Assembly: GCF_007005445.1 (NCBI RefSeq)
Contig: NZ_CP041387.1
Span: forward strand, 1,116,001-1,180,000
Length of the DNA stretch: 64,000 nucleotides
From: Rhodopseudomonas palustris
GTDB taxonomy: Bacteria > Pseudomonadota > Alphaproteobacteria > Rhizobiales > Xanthobacteraceae
Direction of reading: 5' to 3'
Translations under genes and position numbers: made by a program
In this document: in pieces, positions 46,674 to 55,259 of the stretch
How the letters are laid out: every line of letters starts with the position of its first letter
Numbering within the stretch: position 1 is the first letter of the stretch
The notes under the pieces: generated by a model
What the model saw: the letters and a program-made list of their open reading frames with translations, nothing else
Told to the model about the DNA's origin: nothing
Database searches by the model: none

Positions 46674-48710
46674 ATGGCGAGGGACGACGGATTCCTGTGG
46701 CCGAGTGGCGACGATGGACGGCCGATGCAGTTCTCGCTGCCCGGCGAGATCGTCGAGACTATCTTGCTCGGCCCCGCCGACGACCGCCGGGTGCTGCAGG
46801 ATTCGCCGCTGCTCGGCGACGTCTGGAGCGCCTACGCGCTCGATCCCGGGGCACGCCAGGACGTCCTGATCACCCCTCACTTCAAAGCCACCGCTGCCGA
46901 TGTCGCCAGCATGATCAGGCTCGGCCGGCCGATCTGGAACAGATCGCGCAACGAGATGGTCGATGCGCAACTGTCGCGCCGGCTCGAATCCGCCAAGATC
47001 GCCTATCTGCAGGGGCTGGTCGCAGCCGAGCTGTATTTCGACGAAGTGCTGTGCATCCTGGTGCCGCTGACGCTGTGGTGGCGGCAGCAGCAGGGCGCCG
47101 GCCGGATCAAACAGGTCGAGGAGCGCCGCGCGGCGCTGATCAAGCTGCTGCAGACGCCACCGGGCGCGACGCGCAAAGCAGGGATCAATGTCGAGCGCGA
47201 CAACTACTCATCGCTCGAACGCTATATCGCGCTCGCCGGGTTGATCTTCTGGATCAGCAAACGTGAGCGGCGTGCCGAAGATCAATTGCCGGGGCAGCCC
47301 GCAGGCAGCGCCGCAGCGCTGCTGGCCTTGCCCGAACTCGACGAGGATCTGGCCTTCGCGCAGTATGCGCCGTGTGCCGCCGAGATCGTCGATGAGATCT
47401 TCAAGGCCTATCCTAAGGTCGAGGAGGATCTCGCCGAACTGGTGCGCAAGAGCTCCGAGATAGGCGAACTCGCCGGAGACGCACTGGCCGAGGGGTACAT
47501 CTTCCAGGTGTCGCTGAACCGCCGCGCCGACACCGCGCTCGATCGCTCGGTTCCTGCAGTGAAGGCCGACGCGGCACAGTCGCTGTTCCGGGTAATGTGC
47601 GACCGGATCGTCTGGGGTGTGATCGATTCCGGGATCGACTGCAGTCACCCGGCACTGCAGATGATCGACGAGCAGGCGACGACCGACCCGAGCAATCCAG
47701 TCTACGCGAGCCGTGTGAAGAAGACCTTCGACTTTACACGGATCCGCGAGATCGTGACCAGCGAGGTCGATGACGTCGGAGCAGCCGAAGTCGATCGCAT
47801 CGCGCGGACCACCGGCCTGTCGATCGAGGCGACGCAGAAATATCTCAAGCAGGTCGCGATCGATGCCGAGAACCGGCGTCCGATCAACTGGGGCGATGTC
47901 GAGAAGCTGATCACGCTGAAACATCCGCCGCCGCCGACCAATCCGCACGGCACGCACGTTGCCGGCATCATCGGTGCCGACGGCGATCTCGTTGGCTCGG
48001 CCTATAACGGCATGTGCCCGGATATCCGGCTGTACGACTTCCGTGTGCTGGGGAAGACCGCGGCCGACACCGAATTCGCGGTGATCGCGGCGTTGCAGTA
48101 CATCCGCTACATCAACGAGCGGCACAATTACATCACCGTGCACGGCGTCAATCTCAGCCTCTCGATTCCGCACAACGTCCGCAACTACGCTTGCGGCCGG
48201 ACGCCGGTGTGCAACGAATGTGAACGGCTGGTGGAGAGTGGCGTCGTCGTGGTGGCTGCGGCGGGCAATCGTGGTTTTCAGAAGTTCCAGACCGTCGACG
48301 GTCCGTTCGAGAACTACGCCGCCTTCAGCATCACCGATCCCGGCAATGGCGACGGCGTCATCACCGTCGGCTCGACCCACGGCAACTGGCCGCAGACCTA
48401 CGGCATCAGCTTTTTCTCCAGCCGCGGGCCGACCGGCGACGGTCGTCTGAAGCCCGATCTGGTGGCGCCGGGAGAGCGGGTCTACTCCACCGTGCTGAAC
48501 CACGGATGGGCGCCGGAGTCCGGCACCAGCATGGCGGCGCCGCATGTCAGCGGCGCAGCGGCGATGCTGCTGGCGCGCTACGAAGAACTGATCGGCCAGC
48601 CGCGGCGGGTGAAGCAGATCCTCTGCGCCAGCGCCACCGATCTCGGCCGCGAACGCAGTTTCCAAGGGCACGGCATGCTGGACGTGCTGCGCGCATTCCA
48701 GTCGATCTGA
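46674..48710 (+). CDS. Subtilisin-like S8 peptidase with unassigned N-terminal region, cytoplasmic
   Basis: A 678-residue protein. Residues 1-305 form a helical region with no recognised domain and no signal peptide. The S8 catalytic domain then follows with Asp318 in WGVIDSGID, His425 in HGTHVAGIIG and Ser619 in GTSMAAPHVSG. An insertion between Asp and His (about 330-415) carries charged helices, and CGRTPVCNECE near 507-517 may bind metal. An intracellular S8 protease with a large N-terminal extension next to a phospholipase and an MBL hydrolase is unlike secreted nutritional proteases. ATG at 46674 after GGAGGAGAGCC, an excellent ribosome-binding site. Confidence 0.88.
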   Translation: MARDDGFLWPSGDDGRPMQFSLPGEIVETILLGPADDRRVLQDSPLLGDVWSAYALDPGARQDVLITPHFKATAADVASMIRLGRPIWNRSRNEMVDAQLSRRLESAKIAYLQGLVAAELYFDEVLCILVPLTLWWRQQQGAGRIKQVEERRAALIKLLQTPPGATRKAGINVERDNYSSLERYIALAGLIFWISKRERRAEDQLPGQPAGSAAALLALPELDEDLAFAQYAPCAAEIVDEIFKAYPKVEEDLAELVRKSSEIGELAGDALAEGYIFQVSLNRRADTALDRSVPAVKADAAQSLFRVMCDRIVWGVIDSGIDCSHPALQMIDEQATTDPSNPVYASRVKKTFDFTRIREIVTSEVDDVGAAEVDRIARTTGLSIEATQKYLKQVAIDAENRRPINWGDVEKLITLKHPPPPTNPHGTHVAGIIGADGDLVGSAYNGMCPDIRLYDFRVLGKTAADTEFAVIAALQYIRYINERHNYITVHGVNLSLSIPHNVRNYACGRTPVCNECERLVESGVVVVAAAGNRGFQKFQTVDGPFENYAAFSITDPGNGDGVITVGSTHGNWPQTYGISFFSSRGPTGDGRLKPDLVAPGERVYSTVLNHGWAPESGTSMAAPHVSGAAAMLLARYEELIGQPRRVKQILCASATDLGRERSFQGHGMLDVLRAFQSI

Positions 48711-48736
48711 AGGCACCGACGCGTAGGAGCAGGGTG

Positions 48737-50029
48737 ATGTATTTCAGTCTGGATGTGCTGAGAGCAAGGCAGGGCGATTGCCTGATGCTGCATTACGGCA
48801 CCGAGGACAGGCCGCGCGTGATGCTGATCGACGGCGGACCGGCGACGGTGTACGCGCAGTCGCTGGAGCCGCGGCTGCAGAAGCTGCGGGCTGCGCGCGA
48901 GCGCGCCGGACTGCTCGACACCGCCGATCCGCTGCCGGTCGACGTCGTGCTGGTCAGCCATATCGACGACGACCATATTCGCGGTATCCTCGATCTGACC
49001 CACGAGCAGCGCAGACGGGCGGCCGGTCTCCGGCTCGCCGTCACCAGCCTGTGGCACAACAGCTTCGACGACCTGCTGTCGACCAGGCCGGACGAACTGA
49101 CGAGCGGCTTCGGCACCGCCTCGATCCTGGCCGGCGCCGATGCCAATCTGTTCGCGGGAGTCGAGATCGGGGACAGCGAGGAGGAAGCCGCGGCGCAGGC
49201 CGTGCTCGCCAGCGTGCCGCAAGGGCGGACCCTGCGCGACGACGCTGCCGATCTCGGCTGGAAGCCGAACCACAAGTTCAAGGGCAAGCTGATCCTGACC
49301 GCGCCGGAGGTTGCGCCGGTCGATCTCAATGGCGTGTCCATCACCGTCGCTGGCCCGATGCAGAAAGAGCTGCAAGCCCTGCAGGACTTGCACGATCAAT
49401 GGCTGCGGCGGCGCAAGAGCGAAGGCACCAGACCGACTGCGTCGGCGATGCTGGCTGCGTTCGTCGACAAATCAGTGCCAAACCTGTCGAGCATCGTGTT
49501 GCTGGCCGAATGCGGCGGCAAGACCATGCTGCTGACCGGCGACGCCCGCGGCGACAAGATCATCGAAGGGCTCGAGATGGCCGGCAAGCTGGCGGAGGGG
49601 GAGACGCTGCACGTCGACATTCTCAAAGTGCCGCACCACGGCAGCGACAACAATATGGAGACGTCGTTCTTCGAACGGGTCACGGCCGATCACTACGTGT
49701 TTTCCGGCAACGGCGACCACGGCAATCCAGAGCGCGCCACCTTGCAGATGCTGCTCGATGCGCGCGGTGTCGACGACGACTACACGATCCATCTGACCTA
49801 TCCGGTCGAGGAGATCGATGCCGGGCGCGAGGCCGATTGGACCAAGCATCAGGCAAAGGAGGCGAACCGGGCCAAGCCGCCGAAGGGCGGTGTGCGGCCG
49901 GACTGGTCGGCGGAGGAGCAGGGGGTGGTCGCGTTCTTCGCGGACAATCCGGAACTCGCGGCCAAGGTGAAGATCGTCGCCGACGGCAAGCCGCATCTGA
50001 TCGACCTGCTCGACAAGGTTGTGGCCTGA
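48737..50029 (+). CDS. MBL-fold metallohydrolase (ComEC-like hydrolase domain)
   Basis: A 430-residue metallo-beta-lactamase-fold protein without signal peptide or membrane helices. Visible motifs: VLRARQGDCLMLHYG at the start, VLVSHIDDDHIRGILDL near 72 (H-x-D-x-D-H metal-binding motif), LLTGDARGDKIIEG near 270, and ILKVPHHGSDNN near 300. This layout is that of ComEC-type hydrolase domains found free-standing in conflict systems. A C-terminal region about 365-430 is charged and unassigned. It lies 26 bases after the protease gene, so both are co-transcribed. ATG 48737 with AGGAGCAGGG upstream. Confidence 0.87.
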   Translation: MYFSLDVLRARQGDCLMLHYGTEDRPRVMLIDGGPATVYAQSLEPRLQKLRAARERAGLLDTADPLPVDVVLVSHIDDDHIRGILDLTHEQRRRAAGLRLAVTSLWHNSFDDLLSTRPDELTSGFGTASILAGADANLFAGVEIGDSEEEAAAQAVLASVPQGRTLRDDAADLGWKPNHKFKGKLILTAPEVAPVDLNGVSITVAGPMQKELQALQDLHDQWLRRRKSEGTRPTASAMLAAFVDKSVPNLSSIVLLAECGGKTMLLTGDARGDKIIEGLEMAGKLAEGETLHVDILKVPHHGSDNNMETSFFERVTADHYVFSGNGDHGNPERATLQMLLDARGVDDDYTIHLTYPVEEIDAGREADWTKHQAKEANRAKPPKGGVRPDWSAEEQGVVAFFADNPELAAKVKIVADGKPHLIDLLDKVVA

Positions 50030-50164
50030 CCTGCGGCCAGCCCGGCCGGTTCGCGATTGCTGCTGTGCAGGGGCACTGTCGCATCCGTAAAACTACGATC
50101 GGGGCATTCCCGGACTCGGGATTTGCCCAGATAGAATACACGCGGCAAGTGTGTCACATACTGA

Positions 50165-50260
50165 ACATCCGCGATGCGGTTCGTCGCGGTCCCCTTCCTT
50201 GGGGCGTTTCCTCCCTAGACTTGGGCCCGGGCGCCGATTGGCGACCGGGCCTCTTTCTTT
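50165..50260 (+). ncRNA. Candidate small RNA with intrinsic terminator
   Basis: A 313-base gap between converging genes contains a block with small-RNA architecture. A weak hairpin (GCGA-tgcggttcg-TCGC) is followed by CCCC-ttcctt-GGGG, then the single-stranded pyrimidine run CGTTTCCTCCCTAGACTTG, reminiscent of anti-Shine-Dalgarno CUCCC loops in alphaproteobacterial sRNAs. A 12-bp terminator stem and U-rich tail close it. The 5' end is estimated only; no clear -35/-10 pair was found. It could instead be just the terminator of the protease-MBL operon. Confidence 0.45.
50224..50260 (+). terminator. Very strong rho-independent terminator
   Basis: Stem GGCCCGGGCGCC / GGCGACCGGGCC (12 bp with one mismatch) with the tetraloop GATT, followed by TCTTTCTTT. 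It ends either a small RNA or the plus-strand patatin-protease-MBL transcript. Confidence 0.85.
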
Positions 50261-50342
50261 GTCGTCGGATCGCCATTGGAATTCCGATCGGGGGCGGCTG
50301 CCGGATCTCGGGGCAGCAGCTCGAACTGATCGAGAATGCCGC

Positions 50343-51515
50343 TCAGCCGAGGCAGCGGCGAAATTCCGGCAGCGCACGATGCGTCACCGCCCAGGCGGCG
50401 CTATCGACTGCAGCTCCCTGCGACGACAGCTTGGCGATCACCAGCCGGCTCTCCGGATCGACGAACAGGTTCTGGCCGTGAATTCCCATCGCGAACATCG
50501 CTTTCGGTTCGTCGTGGATCACGTACCAGCCGCCGCGGTAGCTGAAATTCCGGTACGGAAACAATCTCTGCCATTCTCCCTGCCGCCAGGCATCCCGGTC
50601 GCCGCCATGCCACAGATCGTCGATCCATGACGACGGGACGATCGACCGCCCGTCGCGCAGGCCGTCGTCGAGAACCATCTGTCCGATCCGGGCAAAATCG
50701 CGGGCCACCATGCTGAAGCCGCCGGTGGTGCGTGCCTGGCCCTGCCGGTCGGTGGTGATCGAGGCCGTCTGCTCGGCCCCGAGTGGGCGCCACAACAGAT
50801 CGGAAACCAGCTTGGCGAAACGGGTGCCGGTGGCGCGTTCGATCGCCCAGCCGAGTAGATCGGTGTTGGCTGAGACGTAGCGAAACGGCCCGCCATGCGG
50901 CTGCGGCTTGATCGCCAGGTTGCTGTAGAACGACTTGAGGTCGGTCGGCGGTCGATCCGGCGGCACCGGGTCCCACCCGGCGGCGGCCGCATAGGCGCGC
51001 TGCGCGTCGAGGTCGATCAGAATGCCGGTCCGCATGTCGAGCATCCGCCGCAACGTCGCGCCCTGATAGGCGGTGCCTGCCGTTTCCGGAATCAGTGTCG
51101 TCACCTCGGCGTCGAGCTGCAGGTGGCCGCGCTCGCTGAGGATCCCGGCGATCAGCCCGGTGATCGATTTCGACGCCGACATGATGATGTGCGGTGTCGT
51201 CGCGGTGGTGCCGTTGGCATAGGCCTCGAACGCGATTGCCCCGTCCTTGAGTACGACCAGCGCATCGGTGTCGGTGGCGGTGAGGAAACCGTCTAGGGCG
51301 AGCAGTTCGCCGCCCTGGGCGCGGACGCGAAAGCCAGTGAGCTCGCGCGGTGCCGTAGGCAGGGACCAGATATCATCCGGCGCGTTGGCGATCGCCTCGG
51401 TCGGGATCAGGGCGTCGATGTTGCGGAACGACCAGCGGCTGAACGGCAGCTCGCGCCAATTGGCGAGCGTGGCGCCGGATGCGTCCTCCGGTGCGGCGAG
51501 ATTGGAACGGGGCAT
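50343..51515 (-). CDS. Serine hydrolase, beta-lactamase/esterase family (class C-like)
   Basis: A 390-residue Beta-lactamase-fold (PF00144-type) protein. SxxK is in MSASKSITGLIAG near 113-125 with the nucleophile Ser; the Tyr of the YxN-type motif is in RYVSANTDLLGW near 210; the third motif (H/K-x-G equivalent) is near MGIHGQNLFVDPESR about 355. No signal peptide, so probably an intracellular esterase, amidase or DD-peptidase-like enzyme, not an antibiotic-resistance determinant. ATG near 51515. Converges with the MBL operon and the candidate sRNA. Confidence 0.85.
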   Translation of the reverse strand: MPRSNLAAPEDASGATLANWRELPFSRWSFRNIDALIPTEAIANAPDDIWSLPTAPRELTGFRVRAQGGELLALDGFLTATDTDALVVLKDGAIAFEAYANGTTATTPHIIMSASKSITGLIAGILSERGHLQLDAEVTTLIPETAGTAYQGATLRRMLDMRTGILIDLDAQRAYAAAAGWDPVPPDRPPTDLKSFYSNLAIKPQPHGGPFRYVSANTDLLGWAIERATGTRFAKLVSDLLWRPLGAEQTASITTDRQGQARTTGGFSMVARDFARIGQMVLDDGLRDGRSIVPSSWIDDLWHGGDRDAWRQGEWQRLFPYRNFSYRGGWYVIHDEPKAMFAMGIHGQNLFVDPESRLVIAKLSSQGAAVDSAAWAVTHRALPEFRRCLG

Positions 51516-51602
51516 GCGAACTCCAGGTGGGTACTCGGATGATGTAGGCGCTAGGCCGCCGATGGTCCATGCTGGCGACCCGTCTGCTGCCGATCGCCCA
51601 GC

Positions 51603-51635
51603 TTGACGTCGATTTTATTGTAGATACATTATAAT
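51603..51635 (+). promoter_or_regulatory. brnTA promoter and autoregulatory operator
   Basis: TTGACG (51603-51608) as -35 and, 16 bases on, TACATT (51625-51630) as -10; an overlapping TATAAT lies at 51630-51635. The core TGTA-GA-TACA with flanking TTAT/TTATAA makes a palindrome overlapping the -10, a fitting place for repression by BrnA. Confidence 0.55.
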
Positions 51636-51647
51636 GAGTTGATCGCG

Positions 51648-51899
51648 ATGCGGATTGTCTGGGACGAGTACAAGCGGCTCGTCAATATCGACCGGCATGG
51701 GATGGATTTCGCCGATCTCGATGAAGCGTTCTTTGAACGCTCGGCGATCGTTCCAGCAAAGCTCGACCGAATGATCGCGGTCGGAGAATTGTTCAGCGGG
51801 GTCATCGTCGTTGTATTTCTTAAGCTCGGCACTGAGGGTGTCAGCGTTATCAGTATGCGTTCTGCAAGTCGCAGGGAGAGGAGACTGATCGATGAGTAA
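51648..51899 (+). CDS. brnT: BrnT-family ribonuclease toxin
   Basis: An 83-residue toxin of the type II BrnTA system, an RNase of RelE-like fold. MRIVWDEYKRLVNIDRHGMD at the start and the ERSAIVPAKLDRMIAVGELF segment match BrnT. The conserved C-terminal pattern with SMRSASRRERRLI contains the usual catalytic Arg residues. ATG 51648 is taken instead of an in-frame TTG at 51639. The stop overlaps brnA by eight bases, the standard arrangement. AT-richer than the surroundings, consistent with transfer. Confidence 0.88.
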   Translation: MRIVWDEYKRLVNIDRHGMDFADLDEAFFERSAIVPAKLDRMIAVGELFSGVIVVVFLKLGTEGVSVISMRSASRRERRLIDE

Positions 51900-52191
51900 A
51901 AGGCTCTCGAAGACGTTCGAGCCCGGCCGAGGTTATAGCAAGCAGGATTGGGACGATGTTGAAAGCCCGGAACTGACAGCGGAGCAGATCAAAGAGCTTC
52001 GTCCATTCGCCGAAGTTCTTCCCGATCTCGCCGCCTCGATCCGTCGCGGGCGCGGTCCGAACAAGGCGCCGACCAAGCGACTGGTGTCACTGCGGCTGTC
52101 GCCGGAGGTGATCGACACCTACAAGGCCGGAGGTCCCGGCTGGCAGTCGCGGATCGACGCCGATCTGCGTCGCATCAACAAGATCAAGTGA
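51892..52191 (+). CDS. brnA: BrnA-family antitoxin
   Basis: A 99-residue antitoxin. The N-terminal half (SKQDWDDVESPELTAEQIKE) binds toxin, and the C-terminal ribbon-helix-helix-type part includes RLVSLRLSPEVIDTYKAGGP and GWQSRIDADLRRI, characteristic of BrnA DNA-binding. It both neutralises BrnT and represses the promoter at 51603-51635 in known systems. Followed by a strong hairpin. Confidence 0.88.
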   Translation: MSKRLSKTFEPGRGYSKQDWDDVESPELTAEQIKELRPFAEVLPDLAASIRRGRGPNKAPTKRLVSLRLSPEVIDTYKAGGPGWQSRIDADLRRINKIK

Positions 52192-52203
52192 ACCCGACGT
52201 TTC

Positions 52204-52228
52204 GTCTCCGAGAGAAGCTCTCGGAGAC
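52204..52228. terminator. Bidirectional hairpin between brnA and hydrolase gene
   Basis: Perfect 11-bp stem GTCTCCGAGAG / CTCTCGGAGAC with loop AAG, 13 bases after brnA and 36 bases from the converging hydrolase gene end. No U-tract, so efficiency is uncertain. Confidence 0.6.
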
Positions 52229-52264
52229 TGCAGTTCGACTCTGTTGTTGCGCTGTCGACCGACC

Positions 52265-53332
52265 TCACAGCCCCTGAAACTTGAACGGCTCCGACGGCTT
52301 GAAGCGATCGTGCACTTCGCCGGAGAAGATGTTGCGCTGGCCGGGGCCGAGGTCGAGCTTCTTCACCACGCCCTTGTCGGCGGAGAAATCGATCTTCGTC
52401 AGATCGATCCAGAACACGTTCGGCGTCAGCGCGGATTCGAAGAAGTACAGTTTGCGCTTGTGGTCGGAGACGCTGCGCCAGCGGGTCGAGGAAATGTTGG
52501 GCTGATCGGGCGTCGAGATCCCGAACGGCACCGACACATTGCGGATCACGCTGAACGCGGCGGCGATCGATTCCACCGGGTCGGGTGTCTTCGGAATCGC
52601 GCCGACATAGAACGCAGCCCGCGCGAAGCGGTCGGCGGCGCGATTGGTGCCGGGCAGCATCACCGTGCCGCCGATCTGCTGCCAGTACGAGTTCAGCGCG
52701 AGCTGCTGATCGAAGGTCGGCGAATTGGTCATCACTTGGTATTGCCGGCCGTGATGGATCACCTGCTTGCCGTCGATATATTCGATGATGGCGCTGTCAC
52801 CGGAGGCATCCGACAGCGCCAGATGCACCGTGGCGATGCGCTGCTCACCGGGCATCTTGTCGGTGACGACCGTGAATGGTTCCTTCGCCAGCGCCTCGAC
52901 TGCTTCGGCGACGGTGGCGAAATTGTCGAGCGCATATTGCGGCCACAGCGACAGCGCTAGCCCCGGCTTGGAGCCGTCGAACGGCGGATATTGCGACTCT
53001 GCCAGCCACAGCACATTGGCGACCAGCCCCGCCTCGTTGATTCCGTCCGAAGTGGCGACATCATAGGCCGACGCGATGACGCTGCCGTAGCGCGCGGTCC
53101 ACTGTGCAGAGTTGGAGCCGGCTTCGCCGGAGCGTTTGATGCCGCGCGGGAAGATCCAAAGATTGGTGCCGATGTCGCGCGCCCAATCCATCGATCGCGC
53201 CGTGATCACCTGATTGTCGGCGCCGAGATAGACCAAGCGCGTGCAGGCGTCGGCGACCGGCGGCCATAACAATCCCGCGATGGCGGCTGCGCCGGCGCAG
53301 GTGGCGAGGAGACGTCGCTTGAACCCGATCAT
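52265..53332 (-). CDS. Linear amide C-N hydrolase (choloylglycine/penicillin V acylase family), exported
   Basis: A 355-residue Ntn-hydrolase. The signal peptide ends at ...PPVADA and the mature chain starts with catalytic Cys30 in ACTRLVYLGAD. Other family residues: ARSMDWARDIG (Arg/Asp), GINEAGLVANVLWL near 98, SPTFDQQLALN with the Asn-containing loop, and RAADRFARAAFY (Arg). Family enzymes cleave bile-salt, penicillin V or acyl-homoserine-lactone amides; in Gram-negatives the last, quorum quenching, is most often reported, but it is not provable here. ATG 53332. Divergent from the MFS gene. Confidence 0.88.
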   Translation of the reverse strand: MIGFKRRLLATCAGAAAIAGLLWPPVADACTRLVYLGADNQVITARSMDWARDIGTNLWIFPRGIKRSGEAGSNSAQWTARYGSVIASAYDVATSDGINEAGLVANVLWLAESQYPPFDGSKPGLALSLWPQYALDNFATVAEAVEALAKEPFTVVTDKMPGEQRIATVHLALSDASGDSAIIEYIDGKQVIHHGRQYQVMTNSPTFDQQLALNSYWQQIGGTVMLPGTNRAADRFARAAFYVGAIPKTPDPVESIAAAFSVIRNVSVPFGISTPDQPNISSTRWRSVSDHKRKLYFFESALTPNVFWIDLTKIDFSADKGVVKKLDLGPGQRNIFSGEVHDRFKPSEPFKFQGL

Positions 53333-53542
53333 GGCTGACCTCCTTACCCCACACGAAGCGTGGGCGTATTTTGCCATGCGGAACATTCCGCCGGCCGATC
53401 ATATCCCAATTCCATGGACCGGCAGCGGTACGCGGTGCACCCATGCGCTGACGTTGCTGTCGTTTCAGCAGGGGATGCGTTAGTAGGATGCACTGGCGAA
53501 TATCCCCCGCATCGTTTCAGCCCGACGAGATTCCGCGCCCGC

Positions 53543-55132
53543 ATGAGCATGTCCGAACGCCAGAGCCGTCAACCTGTGGGCCCACCCCACCATCTGCTGT
53601 CCGACGAAGCCGCCGCCGAACTCTCCAGCATTCCGACCGAAGTGATCAATCTCGGCGACGCGCCGCCGCTGGCGCCGGCCGGCGCGCTGACCCAGGGCGA
53701 AGTTCGCGCGATTCTGTTGAGCCTGCTGCTGGCGATGTTCCTCGCCGCGCTCGATCAGACCATCGTCGCCACCGCGCTGCCGACGATCGGACGGCAGTTC
53801 GGCGACGTCGAAAACCTGTCCTGGGTGATCACCGCGTATCTGCTGTCGTCGACTGCAGTCGCTCCGGTGTTCGGCAGTCTGGCCGACATCTACGGCCGGC
53901 GGGTGATGATCATCGTCTCGCTCAGCCTGTTCGTCGCCGGCTCCGTGATGTGCGCGCTGGCGCCGAGTTTGCTGGTCCTGATCCTCGGCCGCGCGCTGCA
54001 GGGGCTGGGCGGCGGCGGCATCATGCCGATCGTGCAGACGGTGATCTCCGACGTCGTCAGTCCGCGCGAGCGGGGCCAGTATCAGGCTTATTTCTCTGGC
54101 GTGTGGGTATCGGCCGGAATCGGCGGGCCGATCCTCGGCGGCTTCTTCGCCGAGCATTTGCACTGGTCGATGATCTTCTGGATCAACCTGCCGCTCGCAA
54201 TCGGCGCGCTGGCGCTGCTGCTGCCGAAGATGGCGAAGATCCCAGTGTATCACCGCCGCCGCAAAGTGGATTGGCTCGGCGGCGTGCTGCTGATGTCTGC
54301 GGCAATGGCGGTGATGCTGGTGCTGACCTGGGGTGGCAATCGCTTTGCCTGGCTGTCGCCGACAATCCTGGCGCTGTCGGGCGCGGCGGTGCTGTTGGCG
54401 GTGAGCTTCGTCTGGCACGCACTGCGAGCCCGGGAGCCGTTCCTGCCGCTGTCATTGATGAGCGGGACGGTCGTCCCGTGGGCAATGGCCGGCGGCGCCT
54501 TCACCATGGGGGCGATGATCGCGCTGACGGTGCACATGCCGCTGTATTACGAGGCGGTGTATCATCTGACTGCGAGCCAATCCGGCCTGGCGCTGATCCC
54601 GATCGCGGCGATCTCGGTGTTCGGCGCGGCGTTCACTGGCCGCGCAATGGTGCATGTCGAGCGCTACAAGCGGATCGCGATCCTCGGCACCAGCTTCGCG
54701 GCGCTGATGGCTTTGGCGATCGCGCTGCTGACGCCGCTGCCGTTGTGGCTGTTCCTGACGCTACTGTCGCTGTGTTCGCTCGGGCTCGGCACGGTGTTCC
54801 CGGTCAGCGTGGTGTCGATCCAGAATGCGGTCCCGCGGCCCCAGATCGGCACCGCGACCGGCGCGATGAACTTCTTCCGGGCGCTGATGGCCTCATTCAC
54901 GGTGGCGGCGTTCACCGCGATCCTGCTGATCGCGCTCGGCGGCGACGTGCAGCTTGGCGGCGCCGAGCATCGCCATGTCGTCGGCAGCGTCGGGTCCGCC
55001 GAGATGGTCGCGGCGTTCCGCTGGGTGTTCGGCGCGGCGGCGCTGATGCTGACGGCCTCGGCGCTGTGCATCGTCGTGATGGAAGAGCGTAAGCTGGCCG
55101 GCCCCGAGCCGACGCTCGCGCTGTCGGAGTAG
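53543..55132 (+). CDS. DHA2/EmrB-type MFS multidrug transporter, 14 TM
   Basis: A 529-residue inner-membrane drug:proton antiporter. After a 50-residue soluble N-terminus, 14 hydrophobic segments follow. Motif A-like GSLADIYGRRVMI near 114-126, motif C-like GIGGPILGGFFAEH near 190, and the family LAMFLAALDQTIVATALPTI in the first helix. Export of toxic organic compounds is likely; no EmrA membrane-fusion partner is next to it. ATG 53543 or the ATG two codons on. Divergent from the amide hydrolase gene across about 210 bases. Confidence 0.88.
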   Translation: MSMSERQSRQPVGPPHHLLSDEAAAELSSIPTEVINLGDAPPLAPAGALTQGEVRAILLSLLLAMFLAALDQTIVATALPTIGRQFGDVENLSWVITAYLLSSTAVAPVFGSLADIYGRRVMIIVSLSLFVAGSVMCALAPSLLVLILGRALQGLGGGGIMPIVQTVISDVVSPRERGQYQAYFSGVWVSAGIGGPILGGFFAEHLHWSMIFWINLPLAIGALALLLPKMAKIPVYHRRRKVDWLGGVLLMSAAMAVMLVLTWGGNRFAWLSPTILALSGAAVLLAVSFVWHALRAREPFLPLSLMSGTVVPWAMAGGAFTMGAMIALTVHMPLYYEAVYHLTASQSGLALIPIAAISVFGAAFTGRAMVHVERYKRIAILGTSFAALMALAIALLTPLPLWLFLTLLSLCSLGLGTVFPVSVVSIQNAVPRPQIGTATGAMNFFRALMASFTVAAFTAILLIALGGDVQLGGAEHRHVVGSVGSAEMVAAFRWVFGAAALMLTASALCIVVMEERKLAGPEPTLALSE

Positions 55133-55259
55133 GACGTCCGGCGGTCAGCGGATTTCCCGATACCCGACGACTGAAATTGAGTACTCTGCCGCACAACGGC
55201 CGTAAGCGCGGCGCAGGGCGTCTGCCGGCGTCGCGCGGGCGCGAGGAGCGGGTGACGGG

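Noticed and set aside
50343..51515. Serine hydrolase as an antibiotic-resistance beta-lactamase
   Set aside because: No signal peptide and esterase-like motif spacing; it looks like a cytoplasmic PF00144 hydrolase.
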